DNA of 64,000 nucleotides. Origin: Ferrimicrobium sp. GTDB lineage: Bacteria > Actinomycetota > Acidimicrobiia > Acidimicrobiales > Acidimicrobiaceae. The translations under genes and the position numbers were made by a program. The stretch's first letter is position 1; each line of letters opens with the position of its first letter. The notes under the pieces were generated by a model. The model was not told where the DNA came from and did no database searches. It worked only from the letters and a program-made list of their open reading frames with translations. Location: assembly GCF_027319265.1 (NCBI RefSeq), contig NZ_DAHVNP010000031.1, forward strand, positions 248,001 through 312,000. The letters run 5' to 3'. Shown here one piece after another: positions 18,619 through 27,724 of this stretch.

Positions 18619-19298
18619 ACGCTGTAGGGTTTGAACTAGCCGACGTGGAACTCGTTTGTCTCGACATGGCCGGCACTACCGTGAGGGACGCTGGCCGTGT
18701 ACTCGAGGTGTTCGATCGTGCTATCGTAGAGATCGCCCAACGTCAGCCTACCGACCAGGAACGCGACTTCGTCGTCAAGACGATGGGACAGTCCAAGATC
18801 GAAGTCTTCACCGCGCTGCTTCACGATGAGGCCAAGGCACTCCAAGCGACGCGAGCATTTGAACGTTACTACCAAGAGGCAGTTGAGGTCCTTGGAGTCG
18901 AGGAGATGCCCGGCGCAACCGAGCTCTTCCAACGGCTCCGCGACCGAGGCGTACACGTCTTCTTGACCACTGGGTTCTCCGCCAGTACCCAGGAGCTCTT
19001 GATCCACAAACTCGATTGGTATTCGCTGATCGATGGTGCCCTATGTCCTACCGAACAGCTACGTGGTCGGCCACACCCGGACAAGCTATTGGCGGCCTCG
19101 CTGGCTGCCCGGGTGACAAGTATGACCAATGTCGTGTACGTCGGTGACACTATCATGGATGTTCAGTCTGGCAAGAACGCGGGACTCGGTGGCGTCATCG
19201 GCGTCTTAACCGGAGGCTTTTCCGAACAAGCACTTCTTCACGCTGGCGCAGACAGGGTACTATCGAGCATCACCGAACTCGCCGTTGTCCTCGCCTAA
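18615..19298 (+). CDS. PhnX-like (phosphonatase-like) HAD hydrolase
   Basis: A 227-residue HAD-superfamily hydrolase. Motif I is DMAGTTV (nucleophile Asp and acid/base Asp replaced by Gly-Thr-Thr as in phosphonatase-like enzymes rather than DxDxT), motif II TTGF, motif III around GRPHPDKLL, motif IV VGDTIMDVQSGKNAG. These features fit the phosphonatase-like group found next to HpnW oxidoreductases and HD oxygenases. It starts in an ATGA overlap with the truncated oxidoreductase, so it is translated from a transcript beginning near 18.1 kb. Whether it still has a substrate without that partner is unclear. Confidence 0.82.
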   Translation: MNAVGFELADVELVCLDMAGTTVRDAGRVLEVFDRAIVEIAQRQPTDQERDFVVKTMGQSKIEVFTALLHDEAKALQATRAFERYYQEAVEVLGVEEMPGATELFQRLRDRGVHVFLTTGFSASTQELLIHKLDWYSLIDGALCPTEQLRGRPHPDKLLAASLAARVTSMTNVVYVGDTIMDVQSGKNAGLGGVIGVLTGGFSEQALLHAGADRVLSSITELAVVLA

Positions 19299-19610
19299 CG
19301 ACGTTGACGATGTCTCACCCATCGTTCAGCCATGTGGGAGACATCGCTCAACCGTGCGACAGATGTTGACGCTTGCTCCTTCAGGAGATGGCGACTAGAC
19401 CAGTTAACCCAACGTGCACCACACGTCTGCATCCCTCACCACTCGTCTCCCGCGTGCAACAGCACCCTCGCCGGACGACTTGGCGCCGTCCGTTGATGGT
19501 GCACGCGCCCATCCATCGACCTACTTGCCAGCACCAACCGGGAGTATCGCCACCTCGATGGAGACGAGGCAACGACAGCGAAGCGATGCTCCCGCCTACA
19601 ACCCTCTCCC
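19299..19610. other. Intergenic region with a weak hairpin
   Basis: This 312-base gap lies between two convergent genes. At 19309-19345 GATGTCTC pairs with GAGACATC across a 21-base loop, which could end transcription from either side, but no T-run follows on either strand. No promoter or open frame with support is seen in the remainder. Confidence 0.4.
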
Positions 19611-21104
19611 TCAGGAGTTCGTCACGAAATGCATGCCTGTGGCAATCCTGTCCTCTCCCGGCCATCGCATAGTGACAGCTTTCGCGCGCGTGTAGAACCG
19701 GATCCCCTCCTCCCCATGCACATGGGTGTCTCCAAAGAGTGAAAACTTCGAGCCGCCGAAGGAGTGATAGGCCACCGGAACCGGTATCGGCACATTGACA
19801 CCAACCATGCCGGCGTCGATATGACGGATGAAGGTTCGAGCGGCACCACCGCTGCCAGTGAAGATGGCGGCCCCGTTCGCGTACGGGTTCTCGTTGACCA
19901 ACGCAATCGCTGCCTCGAGGTTTGGGGCGCGCAATACGAGAAGGACGGGACCAAAGATCTCCTCTTGATACGCCTCCATGTCTACGCGCACACCATCGAT
20001 AAGCGTTGGACCAAAAAAGAATCCTGCCTCCTTGATAAGGGGATGCTGGCGACCGTCGACCAGAATCTTGGCACCCTTTGCCTCTGCCTCGCCGACAAGG
20101 CGTGCAACCCGATCACGGTGGATACCGGTGATGAGTGGACCCATCTCGGATTTGGGGTCAAGGTAGGAACCAACCGTGAGGCGTTGCATCCGGTCCTTGA
20201 TCGCCGATAGATGCGCCTCACCATCGTCTCCGACGAGCACCATCACCGAAATGGCCATGCATCGCTCGCCCGCGCTGCCATAGGCCGCCGAGACCGCCGC
20301 CTCAGCGACCGTATCAATATCGGCATCGGGCAACACCACCATGTGGTTCTTCGCCCCGCCAAGAGCCTGTACTCGTTTGCCCGCGTGAGCAGCACGCTCA
20401 TAGATCGAACGCGCAATAGGGGTCGACCCGACAAACGAGATCGCCTTGACGTCGGGGTGCTCAAGAAGACGACCGACGGCACGCTGATCCCCATTGACAA
20501 CATTAAAGAGCCCCGGGGGTCCACCAGCCTCGACGAAGAGTTCGGCGAGGCGCAGGGCGGTAGAAGGGTCCTTCTCTGAAGGTTTTAATACAAAGCCATT
20601 GCCAGCGGCGAGTGCTACCGGAAACATCCACATCGGAACCATCGCTGGAAAATTGAACGGGGTAATCCCTGCAGCCACACCGATGGGATATCTCACTGAC
20701 ATGGCATCGACCCCACGCGAGACCGAATCGTTGTACTGTCCCTTGAGTAACTGGGGTAGACCGGTGACAAACTCGACCACCTCCACGCCGCGGGCGAACT
20801 CCCCGCCAGCGTCACCAAGGACCTTGCCATGTTCCTCGCTGATCAACGCAACGATTTCGTTACGATGCGCCAGCAGAAGACTCCGGTAGTCGAACATGAC
20901 CCGCTGGCGACGCGCCAGCGACTCCTCACCCCAAGCGACCTGAGCGGCTTTTGCTGCTGCAACTGCTCGATCGACGACAGCCTCATCGGCGAAGAGTACT
21001 TCGCGAACCGGTCGTCCGAGGGCCGGGTTATAGACCGGACCACGCCCATCGCCCTCGAAGATCTCCTTGCCATCGATAAAGTGACCAATCAATTCCCGCG
21101 TCAT
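19611..21104 (-). CDS. mmsA: CoA-acylating methylmalonate-semialdehyde dehydrogenase
   Basis: Oxidises (methyl)malonate semialdehyde to propionyl-CoA or acetyl-CoA with NAD and CoA. The 497 residues have the family pattern: GITPFNFPAMVPMWM, cofactor-site FVLKPSEKDPS, NADH-site SFVGSTPI, and the catalytic cysteine C282 in GSAGERCMAISV; VGVNVPIPVPVAYHSFGG is characteristic of MMSDH within the aldehyde dehydrogenases. It overlaps the aminotransferase stop by four bases (ATGA), which places it in beta-alanine/beta-aminoisobutyrate (pyrimidine or valine) breakdown. Confidence 0.88.
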   Translation of the reverse strand: MTRELIGHFIDGKEIFEGDGRGPVYNPALGRPVREVLFADEAVVDRAVAAAKAAQVAWGEESLARRQRVMFDYRSLLLAHRNEIVALISEEHGKVLGDAGGEFARGVEVVEFVTGLPQLLKGQYNDSVSRGVDAMSVRYPIGVAAGITPFNFPAMVPMWMFPVALAAGNGFVLKPSEKDPSTALRLAELFVEAGGPPGLFNVVNGDQRAVGRLLEHPDVKAISFVGSTPIARSIYERAAHAGKRVQALGGAKNHMVVLPDADIDTVAEAAVSAAYGSAGERCMAISVMVLVGDDGEAHLSAIKDRMQRLTVGSYLDPKSEMGPLITGIHRDRVARLVGEAEAKGAKILVDGRQHPLIKEAGFFFGPTLIDGVRVDMEAYQEEIFGPVLLVLRAPNLEAAIALVNENPYANGAAIFTGSGGAARTFIRHIDAGMVGVNVPIPVPVAYHSFGGSKFSLFGDTHVHGEEGIRFYTRAKAVTMRWPGEDRIATGMHFVTNS

Positions 21105-22387
21105 ACCTGCGTACCCCCTAGCACCTCTTTGAAGATCGCAATGGCTTCGTTCATCTCCTCCTGGGTTACCGACAGTGGAGGAGCGATGCGCAAGACGTTG
21201 CCAAAGAGACCGCCCTTGCCGATCAAGAGTCCACGCCGTTTGGCATGCTCAAGCGCCTCATTGGCCAACTTCGGTGCCGGATCCAAGTTGGGTCCTTCAA
21301 CGAATTCGACACCAAGCATCAAACCCTTGCCCCGAATCTCCCCGATGGAGGGGTTACCGGCTGCTGCTTCCTCAAGTCCTTGCCGGAGTTCGGCGCCTCG
21401 TTGCAGCGCATTCTGTTGTAGCTGATGGCGCATCAAATAGTCAAAGGTCGCCACTCCCGCACTCGCAGCCACCGGTGAACCGCCAAAAGTCGAGATCGAA
21501 CTCGCACCGAGCGAGTCCATAATCTCCCCGCGAGCGATGACGCCTGCCAGTGCCATACCGTTGCCGACACCCTTCGCGAAGGTGATCATATCTGGTTGCA
21601 CACCCTGTGCTTCATAACCCCAGAAATGCTCACCCGTACGACCGAAGCCAGTCTGAACCTCATCGGAGATGTAGAGAATGCCATGCGGAGCCAGGATCTT
21701 TTGGAGTTCACCGAAATAGCCATCAGGAGGCAGACAGAAGCCACCAACCCCCTGGATCGGCTCGGCGATAATGGCCGCAACATCCCCACTGGTTGTTGTC
21801 ATCAAAACATCCTCGAGATCCGCCTTACCACGCGCAAGGTATTCGGCATCGGTGAGGCCTGCTAGCGGACCGCGCAAGCGTGACCCACCCTGCAACCAGC
21901 TCACCGCCAATGGCGAGAACGAAGACGGCGACCAGTTGCGGTTGCCGGTCACCGAGATCTGCGTAAAAGATCTCCCGTGATAGCTATTCTTGATCGCAAT
22001 CACTTGGTTCGACCGACGATAGGAAGAGGCGAGCAACAACGCCGCATCATTGGCCTCGGTCCCCGACGTAGTGAAGAACACTTTGGCATCGGGGATCCCT
22101 GACTGACCCGCCAGGCGCTCAGCGAGCTCGACCATTGGTTCGATCAGGTACAGCGTTGAACTATGAATGATCCGGCCCGCTTGCTCGGCAATCGCATCAA
22201 CGACTTCGGGGACTGCGTGACCTACCATGGTGGTCAGAATTCCGCCAAAGAAATCGAGATAGCGACGCCCATCCGCGTCGAAGACATAGCGACCCTCGCC
22301 ATGTACAAGTTGGATCGGTTCGTCATAATAGAGTGAAATCCATGTTGGTAGCACCGCTCGATGGCGTTGCAAAAGACTATCGGCCAC
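21101..22387 (-). CDS. Class III aminotransferase, AGXT2-like
   Basis: PLP-dependent omega-aminotransferase of about 428 residues. Seen: RYLDFFGGILTTMVGH, FFTTSGTEANDAALLLA, NSYHGRSFT, the PLP ring-binding SDEVQTGFGRTG, and the Schiff-base lysine in ITFAKGVGNGMALAGV. The GTG at 22387 is chosen because AGGAGG lies about seven bases upstream; the longer frame to 22447 has no SD and no homology. Most similar in pattern to alanine-glyoxylate/beta-aminoisobutyrate aminotransferase 2, fitting the coupled mmsA. A lyase of the phosphonate PbfA type shares this fold and is a less likely alternative given the 2-kb-distant phosphonate genes. Confidence 0.85.
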   Translation of the reverse strand: MADSLLQRHRAVLPTWISLYYDEPIQLVHGEGRYVFDADGRRYLDFFGGILTTMVGHAVPEVVDAIAEQAGRIIHSSTLYLIEPMVELAERLAGQSGIPDAKVFFTTSGTEANDAALLLASSYRRSNQVIAIKNSYHGRSFTQISVTGNRNWSPSSFSPLAVSWLQGGSRLRGPLAGLTDAEYLARGKADLEDVLMTTTSGDVAAIIAEPIQGVGGFCLPPDGYFGELQKILAPHGILYISDEVQTGFGRTGEHFWGYEAQGVQPDMITFAKGVGNGMALAGVIARGEIMDSLGASSISTFGGSPVAASAGVATFDYLMRHQLQQNALQRGAELRQGLEEAAAGNPSIGEIRGKGLMLGVEFVEGPNLDPAPKLANEALEHAKRRGLLIGKGGLFGNVLRIAPPLSVTQEEMNEAIAIFKEVLGGTQV

Positions 22388-22498
22388 GTTATCCCTCCTA
22401 CGATTACGGCTAACATCTCCTATATTAGCGAACATTGTATGACCCATAGAGGGTTTAATGTACCAAACATTCTTTGTGATCTGCTAAACTAGCGTTCG
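22388..22498. promoter_or_regulatory. Divergent promoter/operator between the aminotransferase operon and its MocR regulator
   Basis: The plus-strand TAAACT at 22485-22490 ends only eight bases before the regulator ATG and no SD precedes that ATG, which suggests a leaderless mRNA. On the minus strand TAATAT (22422-22427) is a good -10 candidate for the aminotransferase operon, leaving a short leader with a strong SD. AACATT occurs twice (22431-22436 and 22466-22471) and could be part of the MocR operator, which in this family is usually a direct repeat. Confidence 0.45.
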
Positions 22499-23884
22499 AT
22501 GATTGAGAGGTCCAACTTCCATACCACCGAAGAGATCTGCCAGATGCTCGGCGCTTCCATTAGTCGCAATGGTATGCGAGGTCTCACCGAGGCGTTTATC
22601 CAGCTCACACGTGACGGAAGGCTCCGGTCGGGAGATCGTTTACCGTCAATACGACAGCTTGCTGACCATCTCGGCGTCTCGCCAACGACCGTGGCCGCAT
22701 CCTGGTCACACCTTGCACAGCTCGGTCTCTTGAGTTCCCATGGACGTCGAGGCAGCTTTGTGACCGAGACAACGCGATTCACACCCGCAGCCGCTCGGTG
22801 GCACTTCTATGAGGACTCCCAGAGCTATGCTCTGGACTTTGCCTCAGGTGTCCCCGATCCGCGCCTGCTCCCAAGTCCAGTTGCATCCCTCGTCCACCTG
22901 GGTAGCTCTGCGATATCCTCCTACCTCGACCCACCGGTCTATCCACCGTTGGTCGAGACCCTCGCCCAATTGGTCCCCAGTCGCCTCACTGAGTCCGACT
23001 TCGACCTCACCATCGTCGACGGTGCTCTCGATGCCATCGATCGCGTCTTGGCGATCGGCCCCTCCTGCCATCGGGCCGTTATTCTCGAGGAACCCAACTT
23101 CCCCGCCCTCTACGATCTCGTGGAGAGCCATGGCCTTGAGATCCGGCCGGTTGCTATCGATGATCAAGGCATCACTGCCGCTGGTCTGCGCGCAGAACTG
23201 GCTAAGGGTGGTGTCGGTGCGGTTTTGCTCCAGCCCCGATCGCAGAATCCAACGGGCTCCTCGCTCTCCAAACAACGGGCCGCCGAGATCGCAGAGATTC
23301 TTGGTCAATACCCTGAGGTGATGGTGCTCGAGGACGATCACTCTGGTCTAGTGAGTGGCGAGCCGCTCTGGACGATGGCTGAAGTGCTCGGCAGCCGAAT
23401 CGTCTACATCTTGAGTTTCTCGAAATCTCATGGTCCAGACCTCCGCCTTGCCGCTGTGTTCGCCAACCCAGATCTGATCACCGACCTCAACCGCAGACGC
23501 ACCCTCGGGCCGTCCTGGTCCTCCAAGCTGCTGCAGGCGACCTTGAACCAAATGCTCACTGATCCCCAAATTCAAGACCTCACGTTGGCGGCCCAGTTCG
23601 CCTATAGCGAGCGGCGAGCAGCGGTAGCAGACCTTTTCCAAATGAAGGCGACCGGATCCGGCATCAATGTCTGGGTAGACACCGCCGATTCCCTACATGC
23701 ACTGCTCCAACTCACCCATGAGCACATCCGGGTGGCACCGGGAACGAACTTCTACGCCACCACCCCAACCACCGCCCACCAGTTCCGCTTCACCTTGAGC
23801 GAACCAACCACGGAGTTCAACCTCGCACTCAAAACAGTTGCCTCCGCCATCGCCCAGATGCCCCGGACAAGTTCCTACCGATAG
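22499..23884 (+). CDS. MocR/PdxR-type transcriptional regulator (GntR HTH fused to aminotransferase domain)
   Basis: A 461-residue fusion. Residues about 25-93 form a GntR winged helix (GDRLPSIRQLADHLGVSPTTVAASW), followed by a type I aminotransferase-like domain that binds PLP: LLQPRSQNPTGSS near 245, EDDHSG near 278, and the PLP lysine K309 in SFSKSHGPDLRLA. Such proteins sense PLP, amino acids or their adducts. Divergent from the aminotransferase-mmsA pair, it probably controls them in response to an amino acid substrate. Starts at ATG with no SD (see promoter entry). Confidence 0.9.
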   Translation: MIERSNFHTTEEICQMLGASISRNGMRGLTEAFIQLTRDGRLRSGDRLPSIRQLADHLGVSPTTVAASWSHLAQLGLLSSHGRRGSFVTETTRFTPAAARWHFYEDSQSYALDFASGVPDPRLLPSPVASLVHLGSSAISSYLDPPVYPPLVETLAQLVPSRLTESDFDLTIVDGALDAIDRVLAIGPSCHRAVILEEPNFPALYDLVESHGLEIRPVAIDDQGITAAGLRAELAKGGVGAVLLQPRSQNPTGSSLSKQRAAEIAEILGQYPEVMVLEDDHSGLVSGEPLWTMAEVLGSRIVYILSFSKSHGPDLRLAAVFANPDLITDLNRRRTLGPSWSSKLLQATLNQMLTDPQIQDLTLAAQFAYSERRAAVADLFQMKATGSGINVWVDTADSLHALLQLTHEHIRVAPGTNFYATTPTTAHQFRFTLSEPTTEFNLALKTVASAIAQMPRTSSYR

Positions 23885-24106
23885 TAAAGGAACCATCCCT
23901 CACCACACAGTAACGCTATCGTCAAATGAGCGAGTCGGCCCACCGTCTTCGATCATGGCCACAATCGGTCAGAGGACCCCAAACGACGTGACTCAAGAGT
24001 GTAACGCCGACGGCGTCCCCACGTCGATCCAGTCATCCAGTCAGGAAATTTCACCGACGGGCCGGCTCCAAAGGATCACCCGGAGATAGCTCCGCGGTGG
24101 GATGCT

Positions 24107-24577
24107 TTAGCTATGGGTCCCGTCAGCGAGTTCGTCGTTCGCGTGTGACTGCACTCGCTCTGCAAGATCATCAAGGGCGGTTCGAATGATCTTCACCTCA
24201 GCCCTGCGCTTCACAAAAGACGGAAGCGGGACGATGAGCTCCGCGGAGAGTTCGTAGGTAACCTGCGTCGTCTCGTTCGCGCCGCGATCAAAAGTGTAGC
24301 GACCGTCCATCTTTGAGGTGATATCCCCCGCCACCTGACTCCAACTGATGGAGTGCGGTGCATCGCTGTAGTCATAGAGCAGGGTATAGGAGGCACTGCG
24401 TCCGAAGGCACCAGTACGGAAGGCAACCCTCAGTGGCCGTCCAACGGCATCATGTTCAACGACCTGCACGCTCCGTACATCAGAGGCCCAAGTTGGATAG
24501 CTTTCAACCTCAACAACGGCCTGAAAACAGGCGTCAACGCTCGCAGGGATCTCCTTTGAGTCCGATGTGATATCCAT
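24107..24577 (-). CDS. SRPBCC/polyketide-cyclase-like protein
   Basis: A 156-residue START-like (Bet v 1 fold) protein, with the family pattern of an N-terminal strand, ACFQAVVEVESYPTWASDV helix, central strands and a long C-terminal helix. Such proteins bind lipids or hydrophobic ligands. In mycobacteria a protein of this type lies near pimB, and here it directly follows a PimB-like gene (24 bases), hinting at a lipid-related role. GAGGAGG precedes the ATG. No catalytic residue can be named. Confidence 0.8.
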   Translation of the reverse strand: MDITSDSKEIPASVDACFQAVVEVESYPTWASDVRSVQVVEHDAVGRPLRVAFRTGAFGRSASYTLLYDYSDAPHSISWSQVAGDITSKMDGRYTFDRGANETTQVTYELSAELIVPLPSFVKRRAEVKIIRTALDDLAERVQSHANDELADGTHS

Positions 24578-24601
24578 CGCTTCCTCCTCTACCCATTGAC
24601 T

Positions 24602-25717
24602 CTACCCACTGGCCAAGGCCTGCAGTGACACCGCATATGCCTTACTTAGCTGATCATAGTCAAAATGCGTTCGAATGTATGCGCTTGTCTCGCGGCGGTA
24701 CGACTTGAGATGCGCCGGATCCTCGAGCAGCTCACGCAGCAACCGAGCCAACTCATCCGGCCCTGCCGCCCCCAAGAGATGCCCACTCATCGGAGCGAGC
24801 GCCTCACCGGTTCCGCCAGAGGCACCGACGATGGCGGGCGTTCCGCACGCCTGCGCCTCAAGGATGACGATGCCAAACCCCTCTCGCTCGATGCCAAACC
24901 ATCGGTCTCGGGCCGGGAAGACGAAAAGATCGGCCGCCTGATACAGCTCAATTTTGGCCTCCTCTGTGAGGCGACCATGGAAGACCACCGAGCTGGAGAC
25001 CGCGGCGGCGAGCCGCATGAGACGGGCCCGATCACGCCCATCGCCAACGATATGGATCTCCGTGCCGGTCCTCGAATCGAGCTCGGCCGCGGCGCGCAGG
25101 AGGGTATCGGCACCTTTGCGAGGAACCAGGCGTGAGACGAAAAGAATAAGTCGATGCTCAGGGTTAGCCATCCACTGACGGCGCAGTCTGGAACGGTCAT
25201 CTTCCTCTGGAGGACAGTAACGACTCGCATCAATGCCAGGGGGGACGACGAAGACGTTGGTGCCGGGAACAAGTTGGCGCACCTCATCCGCAGGATAACC
25301 TCCCGCCGCGATCACTCCACGGGCGCCACGTATGGTGCGCTGGAGCTGTGCACGTACGAGCGGCAGATAGGCGGGAACGCGAACCTCGGCACCATGCGCA
25401 ATGAGTGCGTACGGATGCCCGAGCGCCTCGCCAACGGCGCCAATTGGGAAGATTGGATCGTAGACCACCAACTCAGGATGAAAGCTCGCTAGCAGCTGTC
25501 GCAGCGCGAGAATCGTCGATGGTATCGGCAAAAGACGCTTCCCGAGGCGCACCACGGGTGCACCAAAGTTCCGATCGAACTCCGAAGCTCCCGGAACCGT
25601 CGTGGTGATCACCAAGAACGACTCCGGGTCAAGCCTTCGATAGATCTCGCCAAGATACGCCTGGATCCCACCTACCTTGGGCAAGAAATCATTGGTAATC
25701 AACACGTGACGGGTCAT
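24602..25717 (-). CDS. pimB: GT4 glycosyltransferase, PimB-like mannosyltransferase
   Basis: GT-B fold glycosyltransferase of about 371 residues. N-terminal TNDFLPKVGGIQAYLGEI is the acceptor-side loop with GGIQ; the C-terminal half has SRLVPRKGADTLL, VGDGRDRARL, and the nucleotide-sugar motif EREGFGIVILEAQACGTPAIVG. The pattern fits PimB, which adds the second mannose to PIM1 on the cytoplasmic face. The ATG at 25717 overlaps the queG stop by four bases and is preferred to the ATG four codons upstream. pimA is 10 kb away, so both early PIM mannosyltransferases are in this window. Acceptor specificity is inferred. Confidence 0.75.
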   Translation of the reverse strand: MTRHVLITNDFLPKVGGIQAYLGEIYRRLDPESFLVITTTVPGASEFDRNFGAPVVRLGKRLLPIPSTILALRQLLASFHPELVVYDPIFPIGAVGEALGHPYALIAHGAEVRVPAYLPLVRAQLQRTIRGARGVIAAGGYPADEVRQLVPGTNVFVVPPGIDASRYCPPEEDDRSRLRRQWMANPEHRLILFVSRLVPRKGADTLLRAAAELDSRTGTEIHIVGDGRDRARLMRLAAAVSSSVVFHGRLTEEAKIELYQAADLFVFPARDRWFGIEREGFGIVILEAQACGTPAIVGASGGTGEALAPMSGHLLGAAGPDELARLLRELLEDPAHLKSYRRETSAYIRTHFDYDQLSKAYAVSLQALASG

Positions 25718-26706
25718 CGTCGTACCCACCGTACTCCAAGCAAGGAACGCAACCCCTCTGTCCGGTGTCGTTGATCGCGTGCGGTGCAGAGCCGGGCAAG
25801 GGCACGTCGCTCGTCATAGGTGAGGGATCCTCGGTTCCTCAACGCGTTGGCGACATTGCGACGGACATAAAATGCATCACGTCGAGGGATGTACCAATGC
25901 CCTAGTTCGGCGAGGAGTTCATGGTCTCCCTCGCGTAGCCAGCGGACAAGGGGTGCAAGATCGGCTGGCTCGCGACGGCGCCAGCCGATTGGGCACGCAT
26001 CGATGCAGCTATCACACCCGTAGACGCGCGTCCCGACCTCCCGACGATCATCAAAGGACCAGGTCTCTTGTTGGAGAATATTGGCGATACAACGAGAAGC
26101 CACTACGACCCCGGGCAAGCGAATCGCACCCGTTGGGCAGGCATCCACGCAGCGGCGACACCCGCGGCAGGGGTCGACTCCAAAACGGCGTCCGATCTGG
26201 ACCTTGAGCACCTCCTCGGTGAAGATCGATCCGAGGACCACGCGCGCTCCCACCTTGGGCACCATCACGAGGGAATGGCGTCCCACCAGTCCGATGCCGG
26301 CCCGACGGGCCAGCGCCTTATCGAAGGCTTGGTTTGCATCGTACAACGATGTTGCGCGCAGTCCTGACGCTCGCAGGCTGCTCACCGCAGCTGCCAACGT
26401 CGCATGTAGGTGACGATAACTGTGTTGCTGGGCGTAACCAGCGACCACCGCCTCGTCCTCAAGGGTCGTGCGGTAAGGAATCGCAACAGACACATATCCC
26501 CGACTCCATGGGAAGGTGCTCTGTAACGTCGCCGCCCGTTGGGGGTTCCGGAAGGTGAAATGGTCCTGGTCGGCCTCGCCCGCGGCGATGCGGAGGCGGG
26601 CCTGATGTGCATCAAAATGCAGGATAGTCGTCGGGCCAGATCCGGCCGCCACAACCCCCCGCTCCGTCAACAACTCCTCAAGTTGACGCTCGATCTCTGT
26701 TGGCAT
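25714..26706 (-). CDS. queG: Epoxyqueuosine reductase
   Basis: Cobalamin- and Fe-S-dependent enzyme that reduces epoxyqueuosine to queuosine in tRNA. The 330 residues contain two 4Fe-4S motifs, CRGCRRCVDACPTGAI and CDSCIDACPIGW, behind an N-terminal domain with VSVAIPYRTT, and a C-terminal region with repeat-like helices. It completes the pathway with tgt and queA 12 kb downstream. Overlaps the glycosyltransferase gene by four bases and follows the DUF4031 gene by two bases. Confidence 0.93.
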   Translation of the reverse strand: MPTEIERQLEELLTERGVVAAGSGPTTILHFDAHQARLRIAAGEADQDHFTFRNPQRAATLQSTFPWSRGYVSVAIPYRTTLEDEAVVAGYAQQHSYRHLHATLAAAVSSLRASGLRATSLYDANQAFDKALARRAGIGLVGRHSLVMVPKVGARVVLGSIFTEEVLKVQIGRRFGVDPCRGCRRCVDACPTGAIRLPGVVVASRCIANILQQETWSFDDRREVGTRVYGCDSCIDACPIGWRRREPADLAPLVRWLREGDHELLAELGHWYIPRRDAFYVRRNVANALRNRGSLTYDERRALARLCTARDQRHRTEGLRSLLGVRWVRR

Positions 26707-26708
26707 GG

Positions 26709-26963
26709 TTACCGGGTGCGAGGCACACGCAGCCCGGCCCGACGTAGCGCCCGCACAATCTCACGTGGGTCGACCTGGCGGACTCCTGCCGCCAACACGG
26801 CCGCCACATACTCCTCGGGAATGTCATAATGGTCGCGATGGAAACTACGATCGAGACCCAACCGACGAGCGCCCCGATGAAGCTCGTCTAAGGACAGGTC
26901 ACTGATCAGATGAGCAAATCGACGCCCATCTCGATGAAAGATTGGTCGATCGATCAGCAGCAT
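26709..26963 (-). CDS. DUF4031 protein
   Basis: An 84-residue protein with the DUF4031 pattern: N-terminal hydrophobic strand ending in a Pro (LLIDRP), FAHLISDLSLDELH, and HYDIPEEYVAAVL. Proteins of this family are small cytoplasmic actinobacterial proteins of unknown role. The ATG shares a base with the stop of the upstream reductase (TAATG), so it is co-translated. Confidence 0.8.
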   Translation of the reverse strand: MLLIDRPIFHRDGRRFAHLISDLSLDELHRGARRLGLDRSFHRDHYDIPEEYVAAVLAAGVRQVDPREIVRALRRAGLRVPRTR

Positions 26964-27724
26964 TAATCGTACTTCTCTGTCTTGATCACATCCGGTTCAA
27001 GACCTAACTCCAGGAGCGAGCGTTCACAGTCATCGACCATCTCCGGCGGGCCACACAGATACGCGAGCTTGGGAGCCGTCTCCACAAAGACCTCCTCCAC
27101 CATCTCTTTGTCGATACGTCGATGGTAGCGAGCCAATGGGTTGTCCGTTTCACGAGTGAACGTGTGCGTTACCTGGAGCCAGTCATACTGATGCGCCAAG
27201 GTGGAGAGTTCATCGCGATAGATGACATACTCAGCCGATTTGGAGCTAAAGACGAGATGCATTGGAACGGTCGTCCCCTTGGAGACTTGATAACGGATCA
27301 TGGCCATGAGGGGTACCACACCGGAGCCAGCGCCGATCAAGAGAACGGGGCCACCCTCCTCTTCGGTCCAGGTGAAGGCACCATACGGCCCGCGCACCTC
27401 AAGAATGGAACCCACTGGACACTCCCGGACAAGGACCGGCGAGACCAAGCCCCCTTCCATCTCCTTGACACCGACCTCGATCACATCAAAACGCGGATGT
27501 GGGCTGGATCCAACGGAGTAAGCGCGCTGGATAGGACGCGGTCGTCCAACGACGGGAATGCGGATGTTATAGTACTGTCCTGGAAGAAAAGGCTCTGGTT
27601 GCGGCAACTGGATACGCAAGCTGCTGGTCTCTGGTGTCTCAACGACCACCTCAACGACCTCACCAGCCTGCCAAATCGGGGCCGGGCGGCGTGGGCGGCC
27701 TGGCTGACTCAACTCACTCATCAT
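26963..27724 (-). CDS. FAD/NAD(P)-binding ferredoxin-reductase-like oxidoreductase
   Basis: A 253-residue FNR-family reductase without an iron-sulfur domain. FAD-binding RAYSVGSSP near residue 65, phosphate-binding EGGLVSPVL and GSILEVRGPYGAF, NAD(P)-site LLIGAGSGVVPLMAMIRY and the C-terminal YLCGPPEMVDDCE are all present. It resembles the reductase part of multicomponent oxygenases. It overlaps a two-CxxC zinc-ribbon or rubredoxin-like gene by four bases, so the small protein may be its electron acceptor or partner. No oxygenase is in the window. Confidence 0.85.
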   Translation of the reverse strand: MMSELSQPGRPRRPAPIWQAGEVVEVVVETPETSSLRIQLPQPEPFLPGQYYNIRIPVVGRPRPIQRAYSVGSSPHPRFDVIEVGVKEMEGGLVSPVLVRECPVGSILEVRGPYGAFTWTEEEGGPVLLIGAGSGVVPLMAMIRYQVSKGTTVPMHLVFSSKSAEYVIYRDELSTLAHQYDWLQVTHTFTRETDNPLARYHRRIDKEMVEEVFVETAPKLAYLCGPPEMVDDCERSLLELGLEPDVIKTEKYD

